A stretch of 64,000 bases of DNA from Saururus chinensis (lineage: Eukaryota; Streptophyta; Magnoliopsida; Piperales; Saururaceae): contig CP141146.1 in assembly GCA_035235625.1 (NCBI GenBank), positions 22,500,501 to 22,564,500 on the forward strand, given 5' to 3'. Position numbers and translations under genes: made by a program. The notes under the pieces were generated by a model that saw only the letters and a program-made list of their open reading frames with translations, was not told where the DNA came from and ran no database searches. Positions 10,734 to 22,166 of the stretch are shown here, in pieces (the first letter of the stretch is position 1; every line of letters starts with the position of its first letter).

Positions 10734-11038
10734 TGTTGCGTACGTTCATCCGACTTTCCCTTTATTTCAGCATATTAGGCTAGTTTTCCTTATAATTGCA
10801 CATGTATTTGCTTATTAGATTGTATCAGGCATATTAGTGGGTCACGGGGTAGCTGGGCCCACTAGGTAGCACGTTTCACATTGTAGGAAGGCGCGACTCC
10901 CCATAAGAGGGTCATCCCTTCCCTTGGATCGGTTATGCAAGTATTATTCGGTTACTCTTCTTCTTCCTTCCCTCTTCTTTCTCTTCCTTACCTGCGTAGA
11001 TCTCTTAGGTACCGATTGTGCCTACTTCGGGCACATCA
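10734..11038 (+). repeat. Chromovirus 5' LTR
   Basis: The 305-bp repeat begins TGTTGCGTACG and ends GGGCACATCA. It differs from the right LTR at 21 positions by hand count, 19 of them transitions. A CT-rich run near the 3' end (TTCTTCTTCCTTCCCTC) is shared by both. Confidence 0.93.
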
Positions 11039-11039
11039 T

Positions 11040-11051
11040 TGGTATCGGAGC
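11040..11051 (+). promoter_or_regulatory. Primer-binding site (initiator tRNA-Met type)
   Basis: TGGTATCGGAGC lies one base after the 5' LTR. It matches the common plant TGGTATCAGAGC site with one A-to-G difference. Confidence 0.8.
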
Positions 11052-11068
11052 ATTTATGATCCCCGGCC

Positions 11069-12454
11069 ATGGCACGCAGCAAGCAAGCAGCCGCAGCCCC
11101 GTAAGTGCTTCCAGAGAAGGAGGCGCCTGTCTCAGCGGATAGTCCGAAGGTTGTTCCAGAGTCCGCTAGCGAACCAACTTTGGCCCAAATCATGGCGGAA
11201 GTAAGATCCTTGAGCGTGGGGGTGGCCAAGGTGGATGTGCTGAGCCTGGTAGTGGTGCAACTACAGGCAGAGTGCTCAACGCCCCTCCTTCCCAGGCCGC
11301 CAGCGGTTTTCATGGAAAAGGGGGGTCCGTCCCAAGTTCCAGGTTTGTACGGCCTTGACCCTGTAGCGCCGACAGACAAGGATACAAGGTTTTCCCAAGG
11401 TCCCGTGCATTTTGAAACGTTCGAACAGGGCCTGGATGGGAGAGGCCAAACCTAGGACATGCGAGGGACACCAGGTGTTCGGGAAAATGCCTCAATGATG
11501 CCGCCTCCTAGAAATCTGTCTCAGGACATGGAAGACGACTGGGAGGAGTACCAGGGACCTCATGGAGGACCACGGGGCAGGGCTGAACCCTGTTTGGCCC
11601 ACCTACAGTTCCCCCGCTACACTGGGGATGACGACCCTGTGGAATGGTTGTACAATGTAGACAAGTTTTTCGCCTACCAGGGGACACATTCAGAGGTTGA
11701 ATGACTGCACATAGCGGCCTTCCACCTCGACGGAGACGCCTTTGTATGGTTCCAGAGTTTCGAAAAGGAGGTGCGCTACCCCACTTGGGCCGCTTTCTCA
11801 GATGAGCTGTGTGTCCAGTTTGGCCCGAACGAGTTTCAGGACTTCAATGAGATGCTATCATCATTGCACCAAACCACCACTGTCCGGGCCTACTACATGA
11901 AGTTCATGAAGGTGGCCAACCGTCTTCCAGACTGGCTGATGGCCGCCTTGGTGGGCACGTTCAAGAGAGGGCTCAAGCCGGAGATTTCGCAGGAGATGCG
12001 CCACTTTCCCTGCTCCAACATGAGGGATGTGGTGCGTCATGCACGCATAGAGGAGGAGAAGCTGACACGATAGCAGAGAGGGGGTCGGTTGGGCGCCTAT
12101 CCACGTCCCAGTGGTCTGATCACTCCCACTGCCGGTCAGCCCACCATCCCGGCCTTAGGATGACCTGGCCCGCCATCCCTTCCCACCGGCCAGATTGTCT
12201 GTCGCCTAACGCCGGTGCAGATGGAGGAGCGGTGGTCCAAGGGTCTCTGTTTTCGTTGTGATGAGAAGTTTGTCCCTGGACATCATTGTGCAGTCAAGGG
12301 CAGCCTACTGGTAGAGGAGGTTGAGGAGGAGGCCGTCAACGGCAAAGCTGACGCACCATACTCCGATGATGTGCAGCCAGAGATTTCTGTCCATGCATTC
12401 TCCGGGGCCTTTACTCCCCACACGATGCGCATTCAAGGCTATCTGAAGTGGTAG
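11069..12454 (+). pseudogene. Chromovirus gag (capsid and zinc knuckle), broken
   Basis: Structural gag protein. The likely start is ATG at 11069 (MARSKQAAAAP), with a frameshift soon after near 11105. Capsid-region pieces are PRYTGDDDPVEWLYNVDKFF, FHLDGDAFVWFQ and GLKPEISQEM. A CCHC-type zinc knuckle follows (CFRCDEKFVPGHHC) near 12252-12293. In-frame stops include TGA at 11702 (in place of Trp), TAG at 12071 and tandem TAGs near 12452. Each is one transition away from a sense codon expected there. It cannot make full-length gag. Confidence 0.88.
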
Positions 12455-12457
12455 TAG

Positions 12458-14608
12458 GTGGCCATTTTGGTCGACAGTGTCTCCACCCACAATTTCATTA
12501 ATCAACGTCTTGGCTGCTTCGTCTCTGACTCGAAGCCCTTTGATGTGTTGATCGGTGACAGAAAGCATCTCCGAAGTTCAGGCATATGTGCTCAAGCCGC
12601 TCTCTATATCCAGGGCCACACCTTCATAACCGACCTCTTTCTCCTGCCTACTAAAGGGGTGGATGTGGTGTTAGGGGTTCAGTGGTTGCATGAGCTTGGC
12701 GACATGGTTTGGAACTTCAGGGACATGGTTATGGATTTTGACGTTAACGGACAGCGGGTTCAAATAGAGGGCTCCCAGCGAGGCACCCTGCTCTCAGCCT
12801 AGACCGCTGGGTCCTTCCTCCGGTTTGCACCCTAAGGATTCTCTTGCAACAGCGCGTGACAGTTGAGGTGACGCAGGAGGCCCCGCCGCCGGATCTTCTG
12901 GAGTTATTGGATGCCCATCAGGACATCTTTGCCGAACCGTCAAGACTTCCCCCTTTGCGGCCTCACAACCACCATAATCCAATCATTCTTGGGGAAGCAC
13001 CAGCCAATGTCCATCCTTACAGATATCCTCATATTTAGAAGTCGGAGATAAAGCATCTCGTGGCGGACATGCTCCAGTCCGGGATCATCCGGCCTATCAC
13101 CAGCTCCTTTCTCCGGTGTTGTTGGTTCGGAAGAAAGATGGTACGTGGAGGTTCTATGTCGGATCACAATCAAACACAAATATCCCATACCAGTGATCGA
13201 GGAGTTGTTGGATGAGCTGTCTGGTGCCACGGTCTTCAGCAAACTTGACCTTCGTTTGGTATCATCAGATTTGGGTGCAGCCTACCGATGTGCACAAGAC
13301 AGCCTTCCGGAATCATGACGACCATTTCGAGTTTCTTGTCTTGTTGTTTGGGCTGACTAACGCCCCCTCTACATTCCAGTGCCTTATGAATGATCTCTTC
13401 CGGCCTTTCCTCTGCCGCTATATATTTGTCTTCTTTGATGACTTTCTGGTTTACAGTCAGTCGTGGGAGGAGCATCTGAATCATCTCAGGTATGTCTTTG
13501 CTATCCTGAGAACTAACTCTTCATTCCTGAAGTGTTCCTTTGGCAACCCGCAGGTTGATTACTTGGGCCATATTATCTCACGGCATGCCGTTGCTACTGA
13601 CCCATCCAAGATGGCCGCCATGCTCTCTTGGCCGCAGCCTACTTCGGTACGGCGTTGCGGGGTTTTCTTGGCCTCACAAGTTATTATAGAAGGTTTATCA
13701 GCTGGTATGGAGAGATTGCTCGGCCCCTTACAGAGCTTCTAAAGAAAGGGGCTTTTGGATGGGATGCAGATGCTCAGGACGTGTTTGACGAACTGAAGCC
13801 GGCTGTGCTTATATTGCTCGATTTCAGACGGCCTTTTGTGGTAGAGACAGACGCTTTACGGGACTCGGGGCTGTTTTGCTACAGAGCGAGCGTCCCATTG
13901 CCTACTTCAGTAAGGCTTTGGCTGGACGCTCTATGTCTCTGTCAATGTATGAAAAAGAGATGTTGGCTATTGTCCTCACCGTTGATAAGTGGCATCCGTA
14001 TCTACTTGGCCGCCGGTTCTTGATCCGTACAGACCACCAGCCCCTGAAATATTTCCTCAAACAGCGGGTGTCCACTCCATCTCAGCAGCGGTGGGTCAGT
14101 AAATTACTCGGCTATGACTATGAGGTTGTGTACAAGAAAGGGTCCGACAACACAGTGGCGGATGCCCTCTCTCGCCGCCCTTCTCCAAAATCGTGCTTGG
14201 CCCTTTCTACCCCCTCTTTTCCATTCGTTGAGGAGTTGAGGCAGTCCTACATTGGTGATTCTCAGACACAGGACCTTATTACCACCATCCAGGCCGACCC
14301 CGTTGCCCATCCATTCTTTGCATGGAAGGATGCCCTTCTCTTTTGGAAGGACTGCCTATGGGTCCCAGATGTTGCGGATCTTCGTTGGTGAATCCTTTCC
14401 CACTTGCATGACACTCCGGTGGCTGGTCATGAGGGAGCTTTCCGCACTTATAAGCGGGTCAGCCAGAGCTTTATGTGGTAGGGAATTTGTCGGGCCGTCT
14501 AGGAGTATGTGGCCGCTTGTGATGTCTGTTAGCGAGCTAAGGCCACCATGACATCTCCTGCGGGTTTGCTGCAGCCCTTGCCTATCCCCGATAAGGTTTG
14601 GGAGGACA
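12458..14608 (+). pseudogene. Chromovirus pol: protease, RT, RNase H, integrase zinc finger
   Basis: The protease region begins AILVDSVSTHNFI; the family's catalytic D-S-G is D-S-V here, so the enzyme is dead. The reverse transcriptase shows GLTNAPSTFQCLMND and the catalytic FFDD in IFVFFDDFLVYS (about 13420-13455), followed by YLGHIIS. RNase H shows [20 protein letters not shown] and TDHQPLKYFLKQR, ending VADALSRRP (to about 14180). The integrase HHCC zinc finger begins at about 14400 (HLHDTPVAGHEGAF...) with stops inside. At least three frame changes lie between 13040 and 13880. The reading continues at 22167 after the nested element. Confidence 0.88.
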
Positions 14609-16052
14609 TGATTGTTTATAATTAAACCCTTTGAAAGTGTACAAGGTAATTGTACTAGGATGTATATTTAAGGGTTATCGAACCTCAGGGACGGATGAAT
14701 TATTACTAAATCTAAAGAAAAAATTGCTGATTAAAAACTAGAAAGAACTTAAACTTAAATTAAGCAAAAAAAAGAAATCAATTAGTTTAAAAACAAGAGA
14801 TTAATATTATAGAATTTACTTAGGAAATCGAATCCACTATAGAACCATAACAATTCTTTAACTTTTAATCCAAATCTAGTGTGAATATGAACAAGTATTC
14901 TCAACTACAAGCTAGAATTACTTCAGAAAGAATCATTAATTAAATTCCATGACATGAACTATCTTCGACAATAGCACGAATCATCTACACTAAACTAGCT
15001 ATAGGCATGACCCGTCTAATCTTAGTATAACTCATCCAAGTCATTAATTATTTGAACATTAAAACTATTGCATGACTATCTCATCTAAATCACAGAAATT
15101 AGAATTGATGTAAATATCAAAACCACATCAATCTATCATCTACAAGACAATAAATCAACATATATTTGAATAAACATGAAAAGCTCTTCCATTAAAAAGG
15201 AAATCCTTATATAGAATTGTCATAATTCACAATTGAGATCTAAATTAAAAAGAAAATAAACTGAAACTTATCTATAGCTTCATCAACTCCTAAGTAAAAG
15301 AAAAATCTAGCCTTCCATTGTAGAAGAAAGCACTTGAATCTCCATTGAAAGCTTTGAGTTCTTCTTCATCTTCTTCTTCCTTCTTCTCTTCAGAAAATCT
15401 ACTTGCTAACCTTCAATTTTGAACCAAATATGTATTTATATAGGCATAAGAACCGTAGGAAGAAGTTGTATATGAAAAGGACTCAAAATTGGCTTAAACA
15501 AGGAAACTGCGCGTTATCACGTTCGAACTCCCTGCATCCCCGTTCGAACGCCTATACTGCATTTTTCTCCAAAATCACGTTATCCAGTTTGATCCTTAAA
15601 AACGCCCCATTCGAACGGCAACACTGTTTCTGCAATCTGGACAGTTTTTCTGGGCAATCCATTTTCTGTTCATTAAACTCTTTCTTTCATATCCATATTA
15701 ATTTTCAACTTGTTTATAACTCCGAAAAGTTGTCCAAATCACTTTAAAACTTGTTAAGACTATTTTAAATTATTCCAAACATCGTCCAAGTACTTCGATA
15801 AGCGCACTTTACCTACAAAACATAAAAATATCACATTTTGGACATGTAGAATATAACTAAAATTCCAACTTGATTTAAATACATATCTAAACTATTATTA
15901 ACTACAAAATTATTAATAATTAAACTAAAATACAAATATCTATCTTAATCTAAATAAAACATAACAACCTCTAAATTAACCTAATCTATACTAGCAAATA
16001 AGGTAAAAAGGCATATAAAATATATATATATATATATATTTCATACTAATCA
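14609..16052 (-). repeat. TR-GAG 3' LTR (element orientation minus)
   Basis: Begins TGATTGTTTATAATT on the plus strand and ends CATACTAATCA. It contains a (TA)n tract just before the end. It aligns over its whole length with 20724-22166, with scattered substitutions and one small indel near the start. Confidence 0.92.
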
Positions 16053-16070
16053 AATACCCCCAAACCTATA
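16053..16070 (-). promoter_or_regulatory. Polypurine tract of the TR-GAG element
   Basis: Read on the minus strand, AGGTTTGGGGGTATT lies directly before the 3' LTR, the position expected for the plus-strand DNA primer. Confidence 0.6.
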
Positions 16071-16431
16071 TTTTGCTAGTCCTCGAGCAAAGCAAAACAA
16101 AACAAAACAACTAATCTAAAAAATAAATAAATGTCACTTTTGTAGGGAATTACGATTGCATTTAGCATATGGAACAAGCCTTTAAACCCCTAGGTATTCC
16201 TAGTTGGACGAGTTGTGTCTCATGAGGGTTTGCAACAATGATACCCACAAACATCTAAACCTAAGAAAAGAAATAAAATAAAAATTTAAAAAATAATCTT
16301 CTCTTAAAAACACATAACTATTTCTAAAAAGAACCAACTACAAATACTTGACACAAGTAAATAATTTTGATCTGATCACTTTTAAGTAAGGAATCATCCT
16401 TTCTATAACCTCATCTTAGAACTAATTGTGC

Positions 16432-16476
<45 letters not shown>

Positions 16477-17850
16477 AAAAACATAAAGTGTAGAAACTTT
16501 GTAGTCATACAATTTCACTCTCTATTAACAAGCATATCTTATGTGACCCATTAACCAAGCTCATTAAAGTTCACTAACTCAAAAATATAACAATGACAAT
16601 TTTTCATCTTTAACATCTCATAATAAAACCTCATATAATGACCTTTAATTTTTAATTAAATTTAGGAAATAAGAACATAATATACCTCAAAATATGACTT
16701 GTGCAAAACGTAGTTCTATTAAGCTTTCTAAATAGTTCATGTAACAAGTGTTAGGCCAGTGTCCCTAATCTAGTTGGCTCAAGGCACTAGGTGTTGAAAC
16801 ACCCCTCAGTATTAATAACTCGAACTATAAAGGCTACAGAACCAAGTAAGTCATAAAAGAATTTATCTCAACTTTTCACCTTTTGACACGATCCCTTATA
16901 CTTGTCTAGGCACAAGGCCCGGTTACTTAGTGAAAAGAGAAACAAACCTTTACTCTTTTTTTTCATCATTTTTTTTTCAATCAATCTATTTTTTTTAAAA
17001 CTTTTTTTCTCATTTTTTTTTCATCATACACTTATCCCATTTTTTCAAATAATAGCCAATCACAAAGATCTATCATAAAATATTAAAAATTACTCAATTG
17101 CCAAGTTTTTAAACATATGCTTAGTTAAAGATATCCCACTAAGATTATAAGTAATAAATCATAAAATTATATTCCTATAAGTTTCAAGTGTGTGAAATAT
17201 GATTTAAAAATATAAGCACAATTATCCAAGATAAAGAAAATAAAATAGAAATTACTCACTCAATTGCTTTCATTACTTAATTAAATACTTGAGCTTTCTT
17301 CATAAAATTGATCTCTTTAAAAACAGATATATGCTTTTAAAAGAAAATAAGTGATAAAAACCACTTAAAAGAAAATAAAAACAAAAGAAAATCCAAAAAA
17401 AAAAACTCTAAAACATCCTAAAAGAAAAATAAGAAAGAAAAATATCTTTCTACACCCCCAAACCTTAACTGAACATTGTCCTCAATGTAAAGAAAATATA
17501 TACTACAATGACAAGAATAAGTAAGAGAGGGAAAGAAAGATATCACCTGAATGCATAACTAATCCACTAATCTGAAAATGAAATACATAGGATTGAGAAA
17601 ACATGAGAAACATACATATAAAGAGCAATTTCCCAAACCTAAAATACCAAGCTCCCAGAAAAGAGATAACAACAAAAACTATAATGAGAAAAGAAAATAA
17701 AAGCTGAGAAAAATAAGTAAATAAAACCTAAATAAACCAAAGAAGATAAACAAAAGGTAGGAAAAGAAATATATCAAAAACATAGGTTGCCTCCCAAGAA
17801 GCGCTAAGTTTATTGTCTTCAGCCCGACAATGCCAACATTCTCAAATATA
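16071..17850. other. Non-coding interior of the TR-GAG element
   Basis: AT-rich, with a perfect (TA)n microsatellite at about 16434-16473 and poly-T runs at 16955-17035. No RT or integrase motif is seen in any frame. This is where pol would lie in a full Athila-type element. Confidence 0.6.
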
Positions 17851-18855
17851 TTAAGGTGGGTGGTAGATATTGGCATTGGCTCTTCTCTTAAGTCTCCAAA
17901 ACGATGGTTCAAAAATATTAGAAGGCACAACTTGATTATGGGCTGATGCTACAAAAGATGGACCTCTATCATAAGTATCGAATGTAAAATTATCTACCAT
18001 AAAACATTCAGCATTAGAGATTGCAGGTAAATTGTTGGACACATCAAAAACATTTAGGTGCACTTTCATGTTCCCAAAGGTCATCTCCATTACCCCCGTC
18101 CTACAATTTATGCATGCATTAGCTGTGGCAAGGAAAGGGCGACCTAGAATGATAGGAATATGATGTGTGGAGTTGGCACCGGTTTCTATATCTAAGACAA
18201 TAAAATCAACAGGGAAAAAGAACCGGTCAACTTTCACTAAGACATCCTCAATTACTCCCCGAGGCTTACGCATAGAATGGTCGGCTAGCTGCAATGTAAC
18301 TAATGTAGGCTGCAATTTACCTAACCCTAGTTTCTCATACACCGAGTAAGGGAGTAGATTGACACTCGCACCAAGATTAAGGAGGGCTCTATGAATGGAG
18401 TGATCGCCTATGACACAAGAAATAGTGGGCACTCCAGGGTCCTTATACTTAGGTGGGGTGTCAAACTTTAAAAGAGAGCTAACTTGCTCGGTTAGAAAGA
18501 CCTTCTTAGACACATGGGTCTTGGATTTACGCTTTTGAGTACATAAGTCTTTCCGGAACTTAGCATAAGCAGGGACTTGCTTAATGGCTTCTAAGAGGGG
18601 GGGATTAATTTTGACTTGTTTGAAAGTTTCAAGAATTTCATTAGTCCTAGCTGTGCTCTTTCTAAATGGTGGGGCCATGTCCAGACATTGAGGAAAAGGT
18701 GCCTTAGGGATATAAGATCCATCGGAAGTGGTCCTAGACTGTGGCTCTGAGGAAGGGGAAGGAGATACAAACTCCTTCTCATGTGGTGCACTAACTTCTT
18801 CTTGAGGCTCATTAGGGGCTGCCCTCTCTAACTCCTCACTCCTATTATCTGTCAT
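17851..18855 (-). CDS. Athila-type gag-end/protease ORF, catalytic Asp changed to Asn
   Basis: An open frame of 334 codons, the longest intact retroelement frame in the window. It contains the linker typical of Athila/Tat gag-pol (PFPQCLDMAPPFRKS, then LLEAIKQVPAYAKFRKDLC). The retroviral-type aspartic protease follows at residues 150-240 (ALLNLGASVNLLPYSVYEKL, then PIILGRPFLATANACI). The family has D-L-G-A-S as active site; here codon 18378-18376 is AAT, so residue 160 is Asn, one G-to-A change. The protease is predicted inactive. The frame starts at an internal ATG, since the upstream gag part is disrupted by stops. Confidence 0.85.
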   Translation of the reverse strand: MTDNRSEELERAAPNEPQEEVSAPHEKEFVSPSPSSEPQSRTTSDGSYIPKAPFPQCLDMAPPFRKSTARTNEILETFKQVKINPPLLEAIKQVPAYAKFRKDLCTQKRKSKTHVSKKVFLTEQVSSLLKFDTPPKYKDPGVPTISCVIGDHSIHRALLNLGASVNLLPYSVYEKLGLGKLQPTLVTLQLADHSMRKPRGVIEDVLVKVDRFFFPVDFIVLDIETGANSTHHIPIILGRPFLATANACINCRTGVMEMTFGNMKVHLNVFDVSNNLPAISNAECFMVDNFTFDTYDRGPSFVASAHNQVVPSNIFEPSFWRLKRRANANIYHPP

Positions 18856-18959
18856 TGGTGTCCCCCTAACACTCTTGTCAACAATCCTCCCACTCCTAAG
18901 GGTTATTATGGAATTAACTTGTTTATTAGAGGAAGGAGCTCTCTCTACCTAAAATTGAC

Positions 18960-20427
18960 CTTTAGGGTTTTGTATAGGTTGACTTGGCAACATCCCCATC
19001 TCTCTCTTATTGATAGCATTGGCTAGTTGTCAAATTTGGGCTTCTAACTTTGCTATAGATTGTGTGTGAGAGTGGAGGAGTTGGGATTAAGATTGAATGC
19101 CTTGCAGGGCACTCAAGACCTTTTCTTCAAAACTTGAAACTCCTATTGGGTTGGACATATGGATATTGGACTTGAGGTTGGTGGATATGGGCTGGTGGGA
19201 CTTGGAATGGTTGCCTAGGGGGTTGGTTGCCTACAACCCCTTGGTTTTGTGCCCGCTAGGAAAAGTTAGGATGACTCCTCCACCCAGGGTTATATGTATT
19301 TGAAAATAGATTGTTCTCAACCCTAGGGAAGGATTAGGTGGCATTCACATGCTCTTGGACAAGCTCAGGAAATTGAGAGGCAGAGGGACACTCCATGATA
19401 GTATGGGCTGGGCTAAGGCATATTGTGCATGTATCTTGAGTGAAGGGAGTGGGCTAATGTGTTGAAGTTATAAGGAGGTCCAGCTTCCTACTTAAAGTAT
19501 CAACTTTAGAGAAGATGTCTAATGGGTTTTTGACTTCATACAAGCCACCCCTAGAGGAGGCATTGTTCAAGGTAGATAGTCCACTCTCATTTCTATTCAA
19601 CGCAGCATGTTGAAGAGAATTTTCACTCAAATCCTCAAAAAGTTTCCATGCCTCATTTTTATTTTTTAGCAAAAAGGTACCCCCACAACTTGCATCAACA
19701 AGATGACGGTTTTGTTCAGTAAGACCCTCATAAAAACGTTGCACTAATTGCCACTTAGGGATAGCATGATGAGGACACCTCCTAAGAAGGTCCTTAAGTT
19801 TATCCCAACTCTCATGGAACTATTCAGTGGGAAGTTGGGCAAAAGTGGTTATAGCCTTTCTCATTTGGTCGGTCTTACCTAGGGGGAAGTACTTTTTGAG
19901 GAATTCTTGTTACATTTAGGCCGAAGTTGTGATGGTGTCTGGCTCTAAAGAGTGAAGCCATTCCTTAGCCTTATCTTTCATTGTGAAAAGAAAAAGGCGA
20001 AGTTTAACAGCTTCATCGATTAAATTTGAGAGCTTAAAAGTTGTACATATTTCCAAGAAGTCATCTAGGTGCCTCTACGGGTTTTCATTATTAAGTCCAT
20101 AAAAAATGGAAGCATTTGAATAACATTGGGCTTAATTTCATAATTTTGAGCAGCAACCGTTAGCAACCTAATGCGTGAAGGGGAGGTGTACTCATTGGGA
20201 GTGTAATACTCCCTTAGAGCTTTGAGTGGTGCATCTACTAATTGATGTTCAGCCATGATGAGGGTAGAGGTAGTGTGGGTGGAGGAATTGGTGGGAGAGT
20301 TTGGGGGTGTAGGGATGTAGGTCGAGGGCAACTCAGCTCTCCTAGATGTTCGCTCAGGCTCAGGGTCAAATGGTACTAATAGGGGGAGTAAGGAGAGATG
20401 ACCACGCATACACCACAAACACACCAC
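18960..20427 (-). pseudogene. Athila-type gag, broken
   Basis: Minus-strand gag of the nested element. From upstream it runs through MAEHQLVDAPLKALREY, HLDDFLEICTTFKL, AVKLRLFLFTMKDKAKEWL, EFLKKYFPLGKTDQMRKAI, LLRRCPHHAIPKWQLVQRFY, GLTEQNRHLVDASCGGTF and a zinc-finger-like CTICLSPAHTIMEC. This is the retrotransposon gag domain of the Athila/Tat group. Several stops (near 19910, 19825 and 19455) break it. Together with the protease frame it shows that only the structural half of an element is present. Confidence 0.85.
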
Positions 20428-20700
20428 ACAATTATAAGTGTAAAAAGGGAAAGAGGAAGCAAAAATAACTAAGGAAAAAGAATAAAAAGGGAAAAGGATT
20501 TTGCAAACTGAAGAGAAGCACTATGCTTGCCAATGTCCACTTGTGGCCACAAGTGTGGAGAGCACAGTCTTCAACTCAACCTACAAGATCAAATTTTAGA
20601 AAAAAGTAAGAAACTATGAATTAACCTAAAAATTAAAGTACACTGAAACTAAAATACCTAGAATTATCCTAATACTAATTTAATAACAAATCAACACCGT

Positions 20701-20723
20701 CCCCGACAACGGCGCCAAAAACT
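20701..20723 (-). promoter_or_regulatory. Primer-binding site (tRNA-Asp type) of the TR-GAG element
   Basis: On the minus strand, directly after the 5' LTR end (...CGATCA), the sequence reads TTTTTGGCGCCGTTGTCGGG. This is the primer-site region typical of Athila-like elements (TGGCGCCGTTGCCGGGG), with one change. Confidence 0.8.
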
Positions 20724-22116
20724 TGATCGTTTCCCTTTGCAAGTGTACAAGGTAATTGTACTATGATGAGTATTTAAGGGTTGTCAAACCTCAGGGACGG
20801 ATGAATTATTACTAAATCTAAAGAGAAATTTGCTGATTAAAAACTAGAAAAAACTTAAACTTAAATTAAGCAAAAGAAAGAAATCAACTAGTTTAAAAAC
20901 AAGAGATTAATATGATAGAATTTACTTAGGAAATCGAATCCACTATAGAACCATAACAATTTCTTAACTTTTAATCCAAATCTAGTGTGAATATGAACAA
21001 GTATTCTCAGCTACAAGCTAGAATTACTTCAGAAAGAATCATTAATTAAATTCCATGACATGAACTATCTTCGACAATAGCACGAATCATCTACACTAAA
21101 CTAGCTATAGGCATGACCCGTCTAATCTTATTATAACTCATCCAAGTCATTAATTATCTGAACATTAAAACTATTGCATGACCATCTCATCTAAATCACG
21201 GAAATTAGAATTGATGTAAATATCAAAACCACATCAATCTATCATCTACAAGACAATAAATCAACATATATTTGAATAAACATGAAAAGCTATTCCATTA
21301 AAAAGGAAATCCTTATATAGAATTGTCATAATTCACAACTGAGATCTAAATTAAAAAGAAAATAAACTGAAACTTATCTATAGCTTCATCAACTCCTAAG
21401 TAAAAGAAAAGTCTAGCCTTCCATTGTAGAAGAAAGCACTTGAATCTCCATTGAAAGCTTTGAGTTCTTCTTCATCTTCTTCTTCCTTCTTCTCTTCAGA
21501 AAATCTACTTGCTAACCTTTAATTTTGAACCAAATATGTATTTATATAGGCATAAGAACCGTAGGAAGAAGTTGTATATGAAAAGGACTCAAAATTGACT
21601 TAAACAAGGAAACTGCGCGTTATCACGTTCGAACTCCCTGCATGTCCGTTCGAACGCCTATACTGTATTTTTCTCCAAAATTATGTTATCCCGTTTGATC
21701 CTTAAAAATGCCTCGTTCGAACGGCTACATTGTTTCTACAATCTAGACAGTTTTTCTAGACAATCCATTTTCTGTTCATTAAACTGTTTCTTTCATGTCC
21801 ATATTAATTTCCAACTTGTTTATAACTCCGAAAAGTTGTCTAAATCACTTTAAAACATGTCAAGACTATTTTAAATTATTCCAAACATCGTCCAAGTACT
21901 TCGATAAGCGCACTTTACCTACAAAACATAAAAATATCACATTTTAGACATGTTGAATATAACTAAAATTCCAACTTGATTTAAATACATATCTAAACTA
22001 CTATTAACTACAAAATTATTAATAATTAAACTAAAATACTAATATCTATCTTAATCTAAATAAAACATAACTAACTCTAAATTAACCTAATCTATACTAG
22101 CAAATAAGGTAAAAAG

Positions 22117-22157
<41 letters not shown>

Positions 22158-22166
22158 TACTAATCA
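20724..22166 (-). repeat. TR-GAG 5' LTR (element orientation minus)
   Basis: Begins TGATCGTTTCCCTTTG on the plus strand and ends CATACTAATCA after a (TA)n run at about 22122-22155. It carries the CTTCTTCATCTTCTTCTTCC block and paired GTTCGAAC-type words that also occur in the left copy. Confidence 0.92.

Larger units (their letters stand above)
14609..22166 (-). mobile_element. Antisense TR-GAG-type LTR retrotransposon (Athila-like)
   Basis: LTRs of 1444 and 1443 bp (14609-16052 and 20724-22166) flank an internal region coding, on the minus strand, only for gag and protease. No reverse transcriptase, RNase H, integrase or envelope-like frame was found between 16053 and 17850. The target duplication is GGACA on the left and AGACA on the right, one mismatch. 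It sits exactly within the integrase codons for E-D-I-S-M-D of the host chromovirus. The primer-binding site and polypurine tract also fit minus-strand orientation. LTR similarity is visibly higher than that of the host element, so it inserted later. Confidence 0.9.

Noticed and set aside
10924-11204. Overlapping frames at the start of the chromovirus
   Set aside because: They run through the LTR and primer-binding site; only the frame from 11069 resembles gag.
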